DNA of 15,162 bases, taken from Spirochaeta_B sp964398645 (lineage in GTDB: Bacteria; Spirochaetota; Spirochaetia; DSM-27196; DSM-8902). Of the stretch, positions 1 to 6,123 are shown piece by piece. The position numbers and the translations under genes are program-made. The stretch is taken from assembly GCA_964398645.1 (NCBI GenBank), contig CAYNNU010000033.1, positions 1-15,162 of the forward strand. Reading direction: 5' to 3'. The notes beneath the pieces are model-generated. The model worked only from the letters and a program-made list of their open reading frames with translations, ran no database searches and was not told the origin of the DNA. The first letter of the stretch is position 1. The number at the start of each line of letters is the position of its first letter.

Positions 1-515
1 GCATAATCATGGTGGATAAAACTCCCGGCTATAAAGCAGATTTAATGACATATCTGTTTGGTAGCATCTTGGCCGTTCCCCTACTCGACCTATACTTGAT
101 GGTAATCCTTGATGCAGTCATCCTTGTTGCCGTTTTTCTTCTTTTCAAGGAGCTAACCGCCGTTTCCTACGATCCAGAGCACCTGACAATCCGTGGTATT
201 TCTCCGATTCCATTTCAATTTTTGATTCTCATTCTTACCGCCCTTACCGTTGTAATCAGCATGAAAGTCGTAGGGCTCATTATGATTATTGCTTTGCTCA
301 GCCTTCCAGTTGCAACCGGCGAGATTTACTTCCATAGTCTCTGGAAAATTATGATAACCGCCTCTATTGTTGGAATGATTTCCACCATTTCCGGATTGTT
401 TCTTTCCTACTACCTTGATCTTACCTCAGGACCTGTAATCATTTTAACAGCGGCCGCTATCTATATTCTTGCCCTCTTGCACAAGCGTTTTCTACATGCA
501 TACTCAAAAATATGA
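1..515 (+). CDS. Metal ABC transporter permease, ZnuB/ABC-3 family (5' end missing)
   Basis: This is the C-terminal portion of an inner-membrane permease of the ABC-3 family, which imports zinc, manganese or iron with a binding protein and an ATPase. The frame is open to the left edge and the visible part begins mid-family, at the conserved stretch resembling GYKADLMTYLFGSIL. ABC-3 permeases usually have about 260-290 residues and only about 170 are visible, so the ATG at position 9 is internal, not the start. Several hydrophobic segments follow, including one around VVGLIMIIALLSLPVATGE, which matches the family's late transmembrane helices. The metal cannot be read from this part. The stop overlaps the next gene's ATG by four bases (ATGA), so the two are probably translationally coupled. 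The ATPase and binding-protein genes presumably lie upstream, outside the window. Confidence 0.88.
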   Translation, partial: IIMVDKTPGYKADLMTYLFGSILAVPLLDLYLMVILDAVILVAVFLLFKELTAVSYDPEHLTIRGISPIPFQFLILILTALTVVISMKVVGLIMIIALLSLPVATGEIYFHSLWKIMITASIVGMISTISGLFLSYYLDLTSGPVIILTAAAIYILALLHKRFLHAYSKI

Positions 516-1258
516 GCCCCACTGCCCAACAGCTTTTTGAAAGATTATTACAAATTCACGGGCCCCAGCAATGGTGGCCAATCTATCATCCCATTACTCA
601 TGCTGAAATAGATATCGATCGCCTGCCAAACGGAGAACCCGCTGCAGCCGACCACCGTTGGCAGATAATGCTTGGAGCAGTCCTTACCCAGAATACTGCT
701 TGGCGCAACGTAAAGAACGCGATCTTTGCCTTACAGGATGCACATATTGTATCTGCCCACACTCTATTAGAAACCCCTGTCGAACGCCTTGAAGAGCTTA
801 TCCGCCCAAGCGGTTATTTTCGCCAAAAAACGCGTAAATTACACATACTTGCCAAAGCCACCATCGATCATGGCTGGCTAGAAAATCAGCCAGCAAAATC
901 TCCGAGCCGGCAGGATTTATTAAGGCTTTGGGGTGTGGGACCAGAAACCGCCGACAGCATTTTGCTATATGCTTTCGGCTTTCCGCTATTTGTGATAGAT
1001 GCCTACACCCGGCGAATCCTTGATCGCGTTTTTTCCAGCCTGGATCATACTGATAATCAAAAGCTGCTACCCAAAAATGCCGAATACCACCAATTACAGA
1101 ACTGGTTTCATCACAGCCTTTCGAAACAGGCTCCCATATATAATGAATATCACGCTCTTTTTGTTCGCCATGCAGTAGAATTCTGCAGCGCCCGACCGAA
1201 ATGCGCTGCATGCCCGCTCCAGCCAGACTTTTGCAAAAATACACAAAAAACAGCCTAG
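512..1258 (+). CDS. HhH-GPD DNA glycosylase of the endonuclease III superfamily, MagIII-like
   Basis: A 248-residue base-excision repair glycosylase. Visible signatures are LGAVLTQNTAW (residues 54-64), a helix-hairpin-helix GVGPETAD (141-148), the catalytic aspartate D163 in VIDAYTRRIL, and a C-terminal iron-sulphur loop with C225, C231, C234 and C241. True endonuclease III has a catalytic lysine in its hairpin (GVGRKTA); here glutamate (E145) follows the proline. This predicts a monofunctional glycosylase without lyase activity, as in the 3-methyladenine glycosylase MagIII of Helicobacter (family knowledge). The cysteine spacing is 5-2-6, whereas the usual Nth spacing is 6-2-5. No Shine-Dalgarno site is evident before the ATG, which overlaps the permease stop, so translation is probably coupled. 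The substrate is inferred from the family and not shown by the sequence. Confidence 0.85.
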   Translation: MSPTAQQLFERLLQIHGPQQWWPIYHPITHAEIDIDRLPNGEPAAADHRWQIMLGAVLTQNTAWRNVKNAIFALQDAHIVSAHTLLETPVERLEELIRPSGYFRQKTRKLHILAKATIDHGWLENQPAKSPSRQDLLRLWGVGPETADSILLYAFGFPLFVIDAYTRRILDRVFSSLDHTDNQKLLPKNAEYHQLQNWFHHSLSKQAPIYNEYHALFVRHAVEFCSARPKCAACPLQPDFCKNTQKTA

Positions 1259-1319
1259 TATGACGGCTTTTCCTTATACACCCCTCCATTTTGCGCTACA
1301 CTTTTTAACGAGGTGCATA

Positions 1320-2726
1320 ATGTTACCATATCGAAAGGCAGCATTTTTTTTGACAATTTCTTTGATCGTTTCGATTCTTTTTTCTGCCTGCCCTGGAGTT
1401 ACCAATCCAGATTCTTTTGTTCCAAATATGATTGACTCTGGACTCGACTACATTGAAAGCATTGAAGCGCGAAACAATCCCGAACGCGGCTTTTACACGC
1501 CCTACTATATCAATCTAACAACAAACGGTAACAGCGCGATATATCCAGACGCTCATCTGGGGCATCTTCGTGTCGGCATAGGCGCTTTTTCTGCCGCCTA
1601 CAACGGTAGTATCGACCTCGATTTTACAGCTGATATGCTAAGCGCACTTGCAACCACCATCGAAAATGCAAAAAACAATAACTGTGGACTTATTATCCGC
1701 TTCGCCTATGATAATTTTGAAGGCACTGCCGATATGGAACCGCCGGCGGCACAAATTATCAATCATATTGCGCAACTTTCCGACATCCTTAGCAATTACT
1801 CGCAGACCATCATCGCAATTGAAGCTGGTTGTATCGGGCCATGGGGAGAAATGCACACTAGCACCATGGCCAATGCTACGGTTTTTAATCAAATTATCGA
1901 TGCCTGGCTAGCTGCAGCTCCAGCCACTATTCCGATAAGCCTCCGCCAGCCCCGCTTTGTAGCCGACTGGCTAGGCATTGATATTGCCAATATCGACCAA
2001 CAAAACCCAGCAGAAAACACTGATGAATGGCGGCTTGGAATTTACAACGATGGATACCTCGGCTCCAGCAGCGACCTGGGAACATACCAAAACCGAACTA
2101 CAGAAGTAGCCTGGCTTTCCCAACAGGCAACACACACTCTCTTTGGCGGAGAAGTAGTTGCTGCTGCGGAAGCCGGATATAACACTGTCGCTTTTATGAG
2201 CCAGGAGATGTTCGATACCCATACCAGCTATCTTAACAGTCAATGGAACACAACAGTGATTGATAGCTGGAAAAACGAAGATTACGAGGGCGATGATCCA
2301 GTGTATGCTGACCAAACCGGCTATACCTATCTACGCAACCACCTCGGTTACCGCTATGTTTTACGGGAATCCCTTTTGCCTGAAAGCATTCCGCTACAGC
2401 AAATCTTCCCCTTGAATCTTCAAATCGAAAATGTTGGCTGTGCAAATATGATACGGGAAAAAACAGTGCGCTTGATTTTTGTTCAGGGTGCAACAAGCTT
2501 TGAAAAAGATATGGATATTGATGTCCGCCAGTGGGCATCGCAGGAAACAGTCAATCTTCATTTGAATGTCGACCTGCCAAACGGACTGGATGCGGGAAAC
2601 TGTTCCGTGTATATGCAAATCATTAATCCGGAAAACAACCAGGCCGTCCAGTTCGCCAATACCGAGCAGTGGGACGCCGACCTACAGGCAAATGCGCTGG
2701 GCTCTTTTACCATAACGAATTCGTAA
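1320..2726 (+). CDS. DUF4874/DUF4832 lipoprotein, predicted TIM-barrel glycosidase-like
   Basis: A predicted surface or periplasmic lipoprotein of 468 residues. The ATG at 1320 is chosen over the one at 1260 because it follows AGGTG at a good distance and opens directly onto a lipoprotein signal: basic MLPYRK, a hydrophobic core, then LFSAC with the lipidated cysteine at residue 24. The Phe at position -3 is loose for Escherichia coli but acceptable in spirochaetes. The mature part carries features I associate with DUF4874 followed by DUF4832: NPERGFY (53-59), RFAYDNFEG (127-135) and EAGCIGPWGEMHT (168-180). This pattern resembles glycoside hydrolase barrels, with the Glu of PWGE as a possible acid/base residue. 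No activity can be named from sequence. The last ~90 residues look like a beta-sandwich with alternating hydrophobics. A weak promoter may lie in the 61 bases upstream. Confidence 0.8.
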   Translation: MLPYRKAAFFLTISLIVSILFSACPGVTNPDSFVPNMIDSGLDYIESIEARNNPERGFYTPYYINLTTNGNSAIYPDAHLGHLRVGIGAFSAAYNGSIDLDFTADMLSALATTIENAKNNNCGLIIRFAYDNFEGTADMEPPAAQIINHIAQLSDILSNYSQTIIAIEAGCIGPWGEMHTSTMANATVFNQIIDAWLAAAPATIPISLRQPRFVADWLGIDIANIDQQNPAENTDEWRLGIYNDGYLGSSSDLGTYQNRTTEVAWLSQQATHTLFGGEVVAAAEAGYNTVAFMSQEMFDTHTSYLNSQWNTTVIDSWKNEDYEGDDPVYADQTGYTYLRNHLGYRYVLRESLLPESIPLQQIFPLNLQIENVGCANMIREKTVRLIFVQGATSFEKDMDIDVRQWASQETVNLHLNVDLPNGLDAGNCSVYMQIINPENNQAVQFANTEQWDADLQANALGSFTITNS

Positions 2727-2742
2727 ATTGTATGGGAATTAT

Positions 2743-2826
2743 TACCGGCGGGGAGACTTGAACTCCCACACCCTTGCGGGCGGCAGATTTTGAATCTGCT
2801 GCGTCTACCAATTCCGCCACGCCGGC
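2743..2826 (-). tRNA. tRNA-Leu(CAA)
   Basis: An 84-nt class II tRNA. Read on the minus strand it starts GCCGGCG, which pairs with CGCCGGT (one G:U at the end pair), followed by discriminator A. The anticodon stem-loop is GCAGA-TTCAAAA-TCTGC, giving anticodon CAA, which reads UUG. A long variable arm folds as CCC-GCAA-GGG, and the T arm is GGGAG-TTCAAGT-CTCCC. CCA is not encoded. It lies just downstream of the ttcA-like gene on the same strand, has its own promoter (separate entry), and converges on the lipoprotein gene 16 bases away. No clear terminator is seen after it. Confidence 0.97.
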
Positions 2827-2837
2827 ACGTAAATGAG

Positions 2838-2867
2838 AATATAGCTGGCCAGGGGGCTTTCTGTCAA
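2838..2867 (-). promoter_or_regulatory. Sigma-70 promoter of tRNA-Leu, overlapping the ttcA-like stop codon
   Basis: On the minus strand a perfect TTGACA (2867-2862) is followed after 18 bases by TATATT (2843-2838). Transcription would begin about 5-7 bases before the mature tRNA. The TGA stop of the upstream gene (2866-2864) lies inside the -35 hexamer, so coding end and promoter share bases. Confidence 0.75.
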
Positions 2868-3616
2868 GATGGCAGATATTCACAATCAATATTTGTGAGT
2901 GAGCGAAGAATATTCTCCCTGACATGTGGATTTATGGCCGCCAAGCTTTCAATAATCGGCTTAATATCCGCCCGAATGTTGATATCCTTCAAGGGACAAT
3001 CAATCTCAATCTCCGGCAGTTCAAGAAAATCAGCAATGCTGCGAATATGTGACTCACGCACTAGGCACAATGGCCGAATAACATGCAAGCGACCCTTAAA
3101 AAACTCCTGTCGCGGATTCATTGTGGCAAAACGACCCTGCATAACAATATTCATCAGCGTTGTTTCAGCAATATCATCAAGATGATGGCCAAATGCAATC
3201 GACGTAAAGTTTTCGGCCCCGGCAATTTCAAACAATACCCGCTTACGATTTCGCGCACACAGGTAACAATTAAATTTTCCCCGAAAAGATGGCGGCCGGA
3301 TGCTTGTTGAAATCCGACGAAAAGGAACCTTAATACTGGCAAAGATATTTTCAAGCTGTTCTATATGCTCAGGAGCAAGTGGGTGTTCAATCCAATCCAC
3401 AGTAACCGCTTCCAGGTGATAATGAACCGGCAGCCATCGCAGACGAACCGCCAGACTGTAGGCCATTACCAGAGAATCCTTGCCTCCGGATATTCCCAGC
3501 AAGACCCGATCACCTTCCTGTATCATCTTATACCGATTTATGCCGCGACCCACCTGCTTCACAAAACGATCAATTTTTGTCGGCATTGGTCCGGATATTC
3601 CTTGCATAGTCAGCAT
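2864..3616 (-). CDS. ttcA: TtcA-like tRNA 2-thiolation protein (PP-loop ATPase)
   Basis: A cytoplasmic tRNA-modifying enzyme of the TtcA/TtuA group, which activates a tRNA base with ATP and inserts sulphur through an iron-sulphur cluster; E. coli TtcA makes 2-thiocytidine at position 32. Visible motifs are the PP-loop SGGKDS (43-48), the C117-x2-C120 pair in NCYLCARNRKR, GHHLDDIAETTLMN (143-156), and the third cluster ligand C207 in IDCPLKD. At 250 residues it is shorter than E. coli TtcA (about 311) but complete for the core. The start is uncertain: ATGs at 3616, 3607 and 3586 are all possible. Only 3586 has a purine-rich AAGGA upstream, about 12 bases away. The neighbouring tRNA-Leu is suggestive but not proof of the substrate. 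The symbol is by family resemblance; a 2-thiouridine-forming relative is the main alternative. Confidence 0.87.
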   Translation of the reverse strand: MLTMQGISGPMPTKIDRFVKQVGRGINRYKMIQEGDRVLLGISGGKDSLVMAYSLAVRLRWLPVHYHLEAVTVDWIEHPLAPEHIEQLENIFASIKVPFRRISTSIRPPSFRGKFNCYLCARNRKRVLFEIAGAENFTSIAFGHHLDDIAETTLMNIVMQGRFATMNPRQEFFKGRLHVIRPLCLVRESHIRSIADFLELPEIEIDCPLKDINIRADIKPIIESLAAINPHVRENILRSLTNIDCEYLPS

Positions 3617-3731
3617 ACTACGCTACAGTCGGCTTCATATACAAGCAACCGACATCGATCTTCCAGAATTTCAACAGACCAAGAAATGGCAACGCTGGCA
3701 CAGGGATACAGAAATCTATATACTTAGATTG

Positions 3732-4154
3732 ATGCGTAGCCCTTCTTTTCTTGCTGCTTCCTTCGCCGCCTTTGTGCATACCTTCCGTAGCCTCCGCCCG
3801 CTTGACTGGCTAGCCCTTTTTTTTGCTATTTCAGTATCCGCCGGATTTACTTTTCTTGCCCGACAATACTATGGTGGTAGCGGTGCTGTAGCAATTCAAG
3901 CCGAAGGCACATCATATCTATACGATCTTGATACCGACCGTAATCTGGAATTTTCCGGCCCTCTTGGCATCAGCAAGATTCAGATTCAAGATGGGCGTAT
4001 CCGAGTCCTTGAAGACCCCGGCCCCCAGCAAATATGTGTACGTGACGGCTGGATTCAAGAAAGCGGCGAATGGCTCATCTGCTTACCAAATCGGATATTT
4101 ATCCGAATCCAAGGCAAACCAGCGCAAGACGGAGTTGATGCAAAGGTGTATTAA
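3732..4154 (+). CDS. NusG domain II-containing secreted or membrane-anchored protein
   Basis: A 140-residue protein with a single hydrophobic segment (about residues 25-43) followed by an extracytoplasmic NusG_II-like domain. The diagnostic part is ICVRDGWIQESGEWLICLPN (residues 101-120), matching the family pattern IC..GWI...G..I.CLPNR. C102 and C117 are kept, but the cysteine that usually precedes in the family's CPDKIC is a glycine here (DPGPQQIC). Despite the name, these small proteins are not transcription factors, and their role is unknown to me. The start at 3732 is chosen because it is the first ATG giving a compact N-terminus before the membrane segment. No good Shine-Dalgarno is visible, and a TTG directly precedes it. 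The gene points away from the ttcA-like gene and stops 57 bases before gpsA. Confidence 0.78.
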   Translation: MRSPSFLAASFAAFVHTFRSLRPLDWLALFFAISVSAGFTFLARQYYGGSGAVAIQAEGTSYLYDLDTDRNLEFSGPLGISKIQIQDGRIRVLEDPGPQQICVRDGWIQESGEWLICLPNRIFIRIQGKPAQDGVDAKVY

Positions 4155-4159
4155 GCTTG

Positions 4160-4188
4160 TTGAATAGCGAAGAAAATCATGCTTCAAT
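4160..4188 (+). promoter_or_regulatory. Possible sigma-70 promoter of gpsA
   Basis: TTGAAT (4160-4165), a 17-base spacer and TTCAAT (4183-4188) lie between the NusG-II gene and gpsA. Each hexamer matches consensus at four of six positions. The predicted start is about 15 bases before the ATG, next to the GGAGGA ribosome site. This is weak evidence, and readthrough from the upstream gene is equally possible. Confidence 0.35.
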
Positions 4189-4211
4189 AGAGGAATGTAA
4201 CGGAGGAACAC

Positions 4212-5282
4212 ATGAGCGAACCACGCGTAGGAATAATTGGTGCAGGAGCTTGGGGCACAGCAGTAGCAAAAATCCTTGCAGATAACGGCCATAGCGTTGC
4301 GATGTGGGCCTTCGAGCAAAGCGTTGTAGATAGCATCAATCTTGACCACTGCAACGACCGCTACCTTCCCGGCATTTCCCTTCCTAAGAACATCTACGCC
4401 CATTCCGATGTTTCAATTGCTGCTTCAGACCGTGACTATCTGATTATCGCCACACCCTCCCTATACACCTTGCCTATTGTTCGTTCATTGCTGACTGTTC
4501 CCTCTGTCGCTGAAGGACAATGCCGTATTGGCATTCTAACAAAAGGATTTATCAATACCCCACGGGGTTCCCGGCTAATTGTTGAAACACTAGAAGATTA
4601 TCTTCCTGGTTTTTACAAAGACAGTATCGCCTATATCTCCGGTCCCAGCCACGCGGAAGAAGTTGCCCAGGGGAAGCTAACCGGTTTAATCAGTGCTTCC
4701 CGAAATCCAAAGACCAGCATTGCATTCCGGAATCTACTTGATTCACCGACCTTAAAAGTCTTCTCGTCTCTGGATGTGATTGGTGTACAGGTTTGCGGAG
4801 CAATGAAAAATGTCATTGCGATTGCATTCGGGATGCTCGATGCTTTGACTGAGCGCCAGGGCGGCATTGCAGGCGACAACACTGAGTCACTTTTGTTGGC
4901 TGCCGGCCTAAATGAAATCCAGATAATGGGGGCTGCACTGGGATCGACCCATCCAGAAACCTTCACCAGCATCGCCGGGGTTGGAGACTTGGACGTTACA
5001 TGCCGAAGCCACTTCGGCCGTAACCGGCGCTTCGGTCGTGAAGTTGTATTGGAAAACTCTCTGAAACCCTTCACAAATATCGACTGTCTTATCGAAAACA
5101 TCGATCAAATCGGTTATTTACCCGAAGGTGTATTTGCCGCCCGAGCAGCCTGGAATGTTATTAGCAATAAAAACTTAAAGATGCCAATATCCACCGGGGT
5201 TTTCAAAATTCTTAACAAAGAGTTTGATCCTTCACAAGCGGTAGAATTAATTCTTTCAAGCAAAAATGAATGGACATTGTAG
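4212..5282 (+). CDS. gpsA: Glycerol-3-phosphate dehydrogenase [NAD(P)+]
   Basis: A cytoplasmic enzyme that reduces dihydroxyacetone phosphate to sn-glycerol-3-phosphate, the backbone for phospholipids. The 356 residues show the nucleotide-binding GAGAWG (10-15), LTKGF with K111, GPSHAEEV (144-151), the catalytic lysine K199 in CGAMKNVIAIAFG, and the substrate-binding segment GVGDLDVTC through GRNRRFGR (256-276). Length is slightly above the usual 330-340. A strong GGAGGA ribosome site precedes the ATG, so the start is secure. It follows the NusG-II gene and converges on a small gene with only 12 bases between stops and no terminator visible. Its reaction opposes the glycerol-degrading operon about 850 bases downstream. 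Confidence 0.96.
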   Translation: MSEPRVGIIGAGAWGTAVAKILADNGHSVAMWAFEQSVVDSINLDHCNDRYLPGISLPKNIYAHSDVSIAASDRDYLIIATPSLYTLPIVRSLLTVPSVAEGQCRIGILTKGFINTPRGSRLIVETLEDYLPGFYKDSIAYISGPSHAEEVAQGKLTGLISASRNPKTSIAFRNLLDSPTLKVFSSLDVIGVQVCGAMKNVIAIAFGMLDALTERQGGIAGDNTESLLLAAGLNEIQIMGAALGSTHPETFTSIAGVGDLDVTCRSHFGRNRRFGREVVLENSLKPFTNIDCLIENIDQIGYLPEGVFAARAAWNVISNKNLKMPISTGVFKILNKEFDPSQAVELILSSKNEWTL

Positions 5283-5294
5283 AAAACACGACAA

Positions 5295-5639
5295 TCAGTC
5301 TCCGGCCTTTTTCAATGCCTCAAATAATTCGCGTACACTAGCTTTATTGGGTAAGTGCTGTTCAAAGCCATCTAACAACCAGCCAAGCGCGGCAAATTCT
5401 TCCCTGCTAACCGATACGGCTCCATTATCCAATTCACCACTGCACAGCGATACAAAGAAAACCGTAAGCCGATGTATTTCGTCAAGCGTATATACATCTT
5501 TCATTGCATCGAAAATCGCGGCGGCTGGCAAATTTGAAGGAGAGAGATCAATAAAAGCTTGCCGGGTTTCCAACATCACTTGCTGTAAATGATATTGTGT
5601 AAGCGCTGCAATGCGCATCTGGTATTCTTCTGACTGCAT
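5295..5639 (-). CDS. Small hypothetical protein, mostly helical
   Basis: A 114-residue protein that I do not recognise. It begins MQSEEYQMRIAALTQYHLQQ and looks mainly alpha-helical, rich in Leu, Ala, Glu and Phe. There is one cysteine, no signal peptide, no membrane segment and no metal or nucleotide motif. It ends with a charged helix (VRELFEALKKAGD). It is judged real because AGGA sits at Shine-Dalgarno distance before the ATG and the frame fills the space between gpsA and tRNA-Cys. The opposite-strand frame over the same stretch is low in structure. A cytoplasmic role is likely. It converges on gpsA and diverges from tRNA-Cys, leaving 73 bases upstream in which I see no clear promoter facing it. 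Confidence 0.65.
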   Translation of the reverse strand: MQSEEYQMRIAALTQYHLQQVMLETRQAFIDLSPSNLPAAAIFDAMKDVYTLDEIHRLTVFFVSLCSGELDNGAVSVSREEFAALGWLLDGFEQHLPNKASVRELFEALKKAGD

Positions 5640-5666
5640 GAGCTATCCTGCCACATTCAGGCACCC

Positions 5667-5695
5667 TTTACAATCAGCAGGCTTTTGAGTATTAT
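5667..5695 (+). promoter_or_regulatory. Sigma-70 promoter of tRNA-Cys
   Basis: TTTACA (5667-5672), a 17-base spacer and TATTAT (5690-5695) give a near-consensus promoter. The expected start, about 5702, is some ten bases before the mature tRNA. It may also feed the repeat array and, if the hairpins there do not stop transcription, glpK. Confidence 0.7.
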
Positions 5696-5712
5696 CACAT
5701 TAATCTTTTTCT

Positions 5713-5785
5713 GGCGCCGTACCCAAGTGGTTAAGGGACAGGTTTGCAAAACCTTCATGCATCGGTTCGAATCCGATCGGCGCCT
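5713..5785 (+). tRNA. tRNA-Cys(GCA)
   Basis: A 73-nt tRNA. Acceptor GGCGCCG pairs perfectly with CGGCGCC, and the discriminator is U73 as expected for cysteine. The anticodon loop TTGCAAA gives GCA, and the T arm is ATCGG-TTCGAAT-CCGAT. The anticodon stem has a mismatch at its outer pair (C opposite T). CCA is not encoded. The last bases of the tRNA plus two following T (TCCGATCGGCGCCTTT, 5772-5787) recur in the tandem repeats downstream. Confidence 0.96.
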
Positions 5786-5815
5786 TTCTATTCATAAACC
5801 CAGCAGGTTTGCTGG

Positions 5816-5915
5816 NNNNNNNNNNNNNNNNNNNNNNNNNNNNNNNNNNNNNNNNNNNNNNNNNNNNNNNNNNNNNNNNNNNNNNNNNNNNNNNNNNNNN
5901 NNNNNNNNNNNNNNN
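5816..5915. other. Assembly gap of 100 N
   Basis: Exactly 100 undetermined bases, the usual placeholder for a scaffold join of unknown length. It falls inside a repeat array, right after a CCAGCA-GGTT-TGCTGG hairpin (5800-5815), so the true copy number is unknown. Open frames crossing it are not meaningful. Confidence 0.99.
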
Positions 5916-5921
5916 TATTCA

Positions 5922-6056
5922 TCTACACTGCAAGTCGGGCTTCCCGTGGGGAAGTCCGATCGGCGCCTTTATACTCAATAAGCCAGCAGGTTTGCTGGCT
6001 TATTTCGTCTACACTGCAAGTCGGGCTTCCCGTGGGGAAGTCCGATCGGCGCCTTT
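5922..6056 (+). repeat. tRNA-Cys-linked tandem repeat, 86-bp period
   Basis: Two copies of a 49-base core (5922-5970 and 6008-6056) are identical and start 86 bases apart. Each core holds an 11-bp hairpin (TCGGGCTTCCC, loop GTG, GGGAAGTCCGA, one G:U pair) at 5935-5959 and 6021-6045. Each ends with TCCGATCGGCGCCTTT, the 3' end of tRNA-Cys with its trailing T run (copies at 5955-5970 and 6041-6056). Between cores lies a second hairpin (5977-6004) whose centre also occurs directly after the tRNA, at 5800-5815. So the tRNA 3' end plus hairpin looks like the first unit, and further units may be hidden in the gap. TGCAA at 5929-5933 sits 27 bases before CCGATCGG; in the tRNA the spacing from the anticodon TGCAA is 28. 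The core may therefore be a decayed 3' half of tRNA-Cys. Function is unknown. Confidence 0.85.
5977..6004 (+). terminator. Perfect 12-bp hairpin in the repeat unit, possible terminator
   Basis: AATAAGCCAGCA, loop GGTT, then TGCTGGCTTATT: a perfect 12-bp inverted repeat. The inner six pairs recur at 5800-5815 just after tRNA-Cys, where the outer arm is lost in the gap. It could end tRNA-Cys transcription, but the following TTATTTCG is a poor U-tract, so intrinsic termination is uncertain. It might equally be an RNA-stabilising or processing element of the array. Confidence 0.45.
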
Positions 6057-6123
6057 GAACCTTTCCTTCTTGATAGTTGCAGACTTCCTGTTCCAGTATT
6101 AGCATAGTACTAGGGGGAACTTG

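Noticed and set aside
798..1289. A 163-residue minus-strand frame over the glycosylase gene
   Set aside because: Shadow of the plus-strand gene; composition is odd (rich in Arg, Cys, Trp) with no recognisable motif.
1260..1319. Start of the lipoprotein at 1260
   Set aside because: The extra 20 residues would precede a textbook lipoprotein signal, and the ATG at 1320 has its own ribosome site.
2706..2736. Terminator between the lipoprotein and tRNA-Leu
   Set aside because: ACGAATTCGT is palindromic, but the stem is short and AT-rich without a U-tract, so it is not convincing.
2707..2925. A 72-residue minus-strand open frame containing GVAELVDAADSKSAARK
   Set aside because: This is the familiar false translation of a tRNA gene; it covers tRNA-Leu.
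4631..5101. A 156-residue minus-strand frame within gpsA
   Set aside because: Shadow frame; gpsA is unmistakable on the other strand.
5772..6056. CRISPR array
   Set aside because: The repeated core is 49 bases with a constant, not variable, spacer that itself recurs after the tRNA, and no cas genes are present.
5772..6056. Integrative-element attachment sites (attL/attR) at tRNA-Cys
   Set aside because: Direct copies of a tRNA 3' end suggest att sites, but there is no integrase or cargo between the copies in the visible sequence. The regular 86-base period fits tandem duplication better. A gap hiding an element cannot be fully excluded.
5685..6102. Two open frames running through the run of N
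   Set aside because: They exist only because N bases give no stops; the flanks are tRNA-Cys and repeat sequence.
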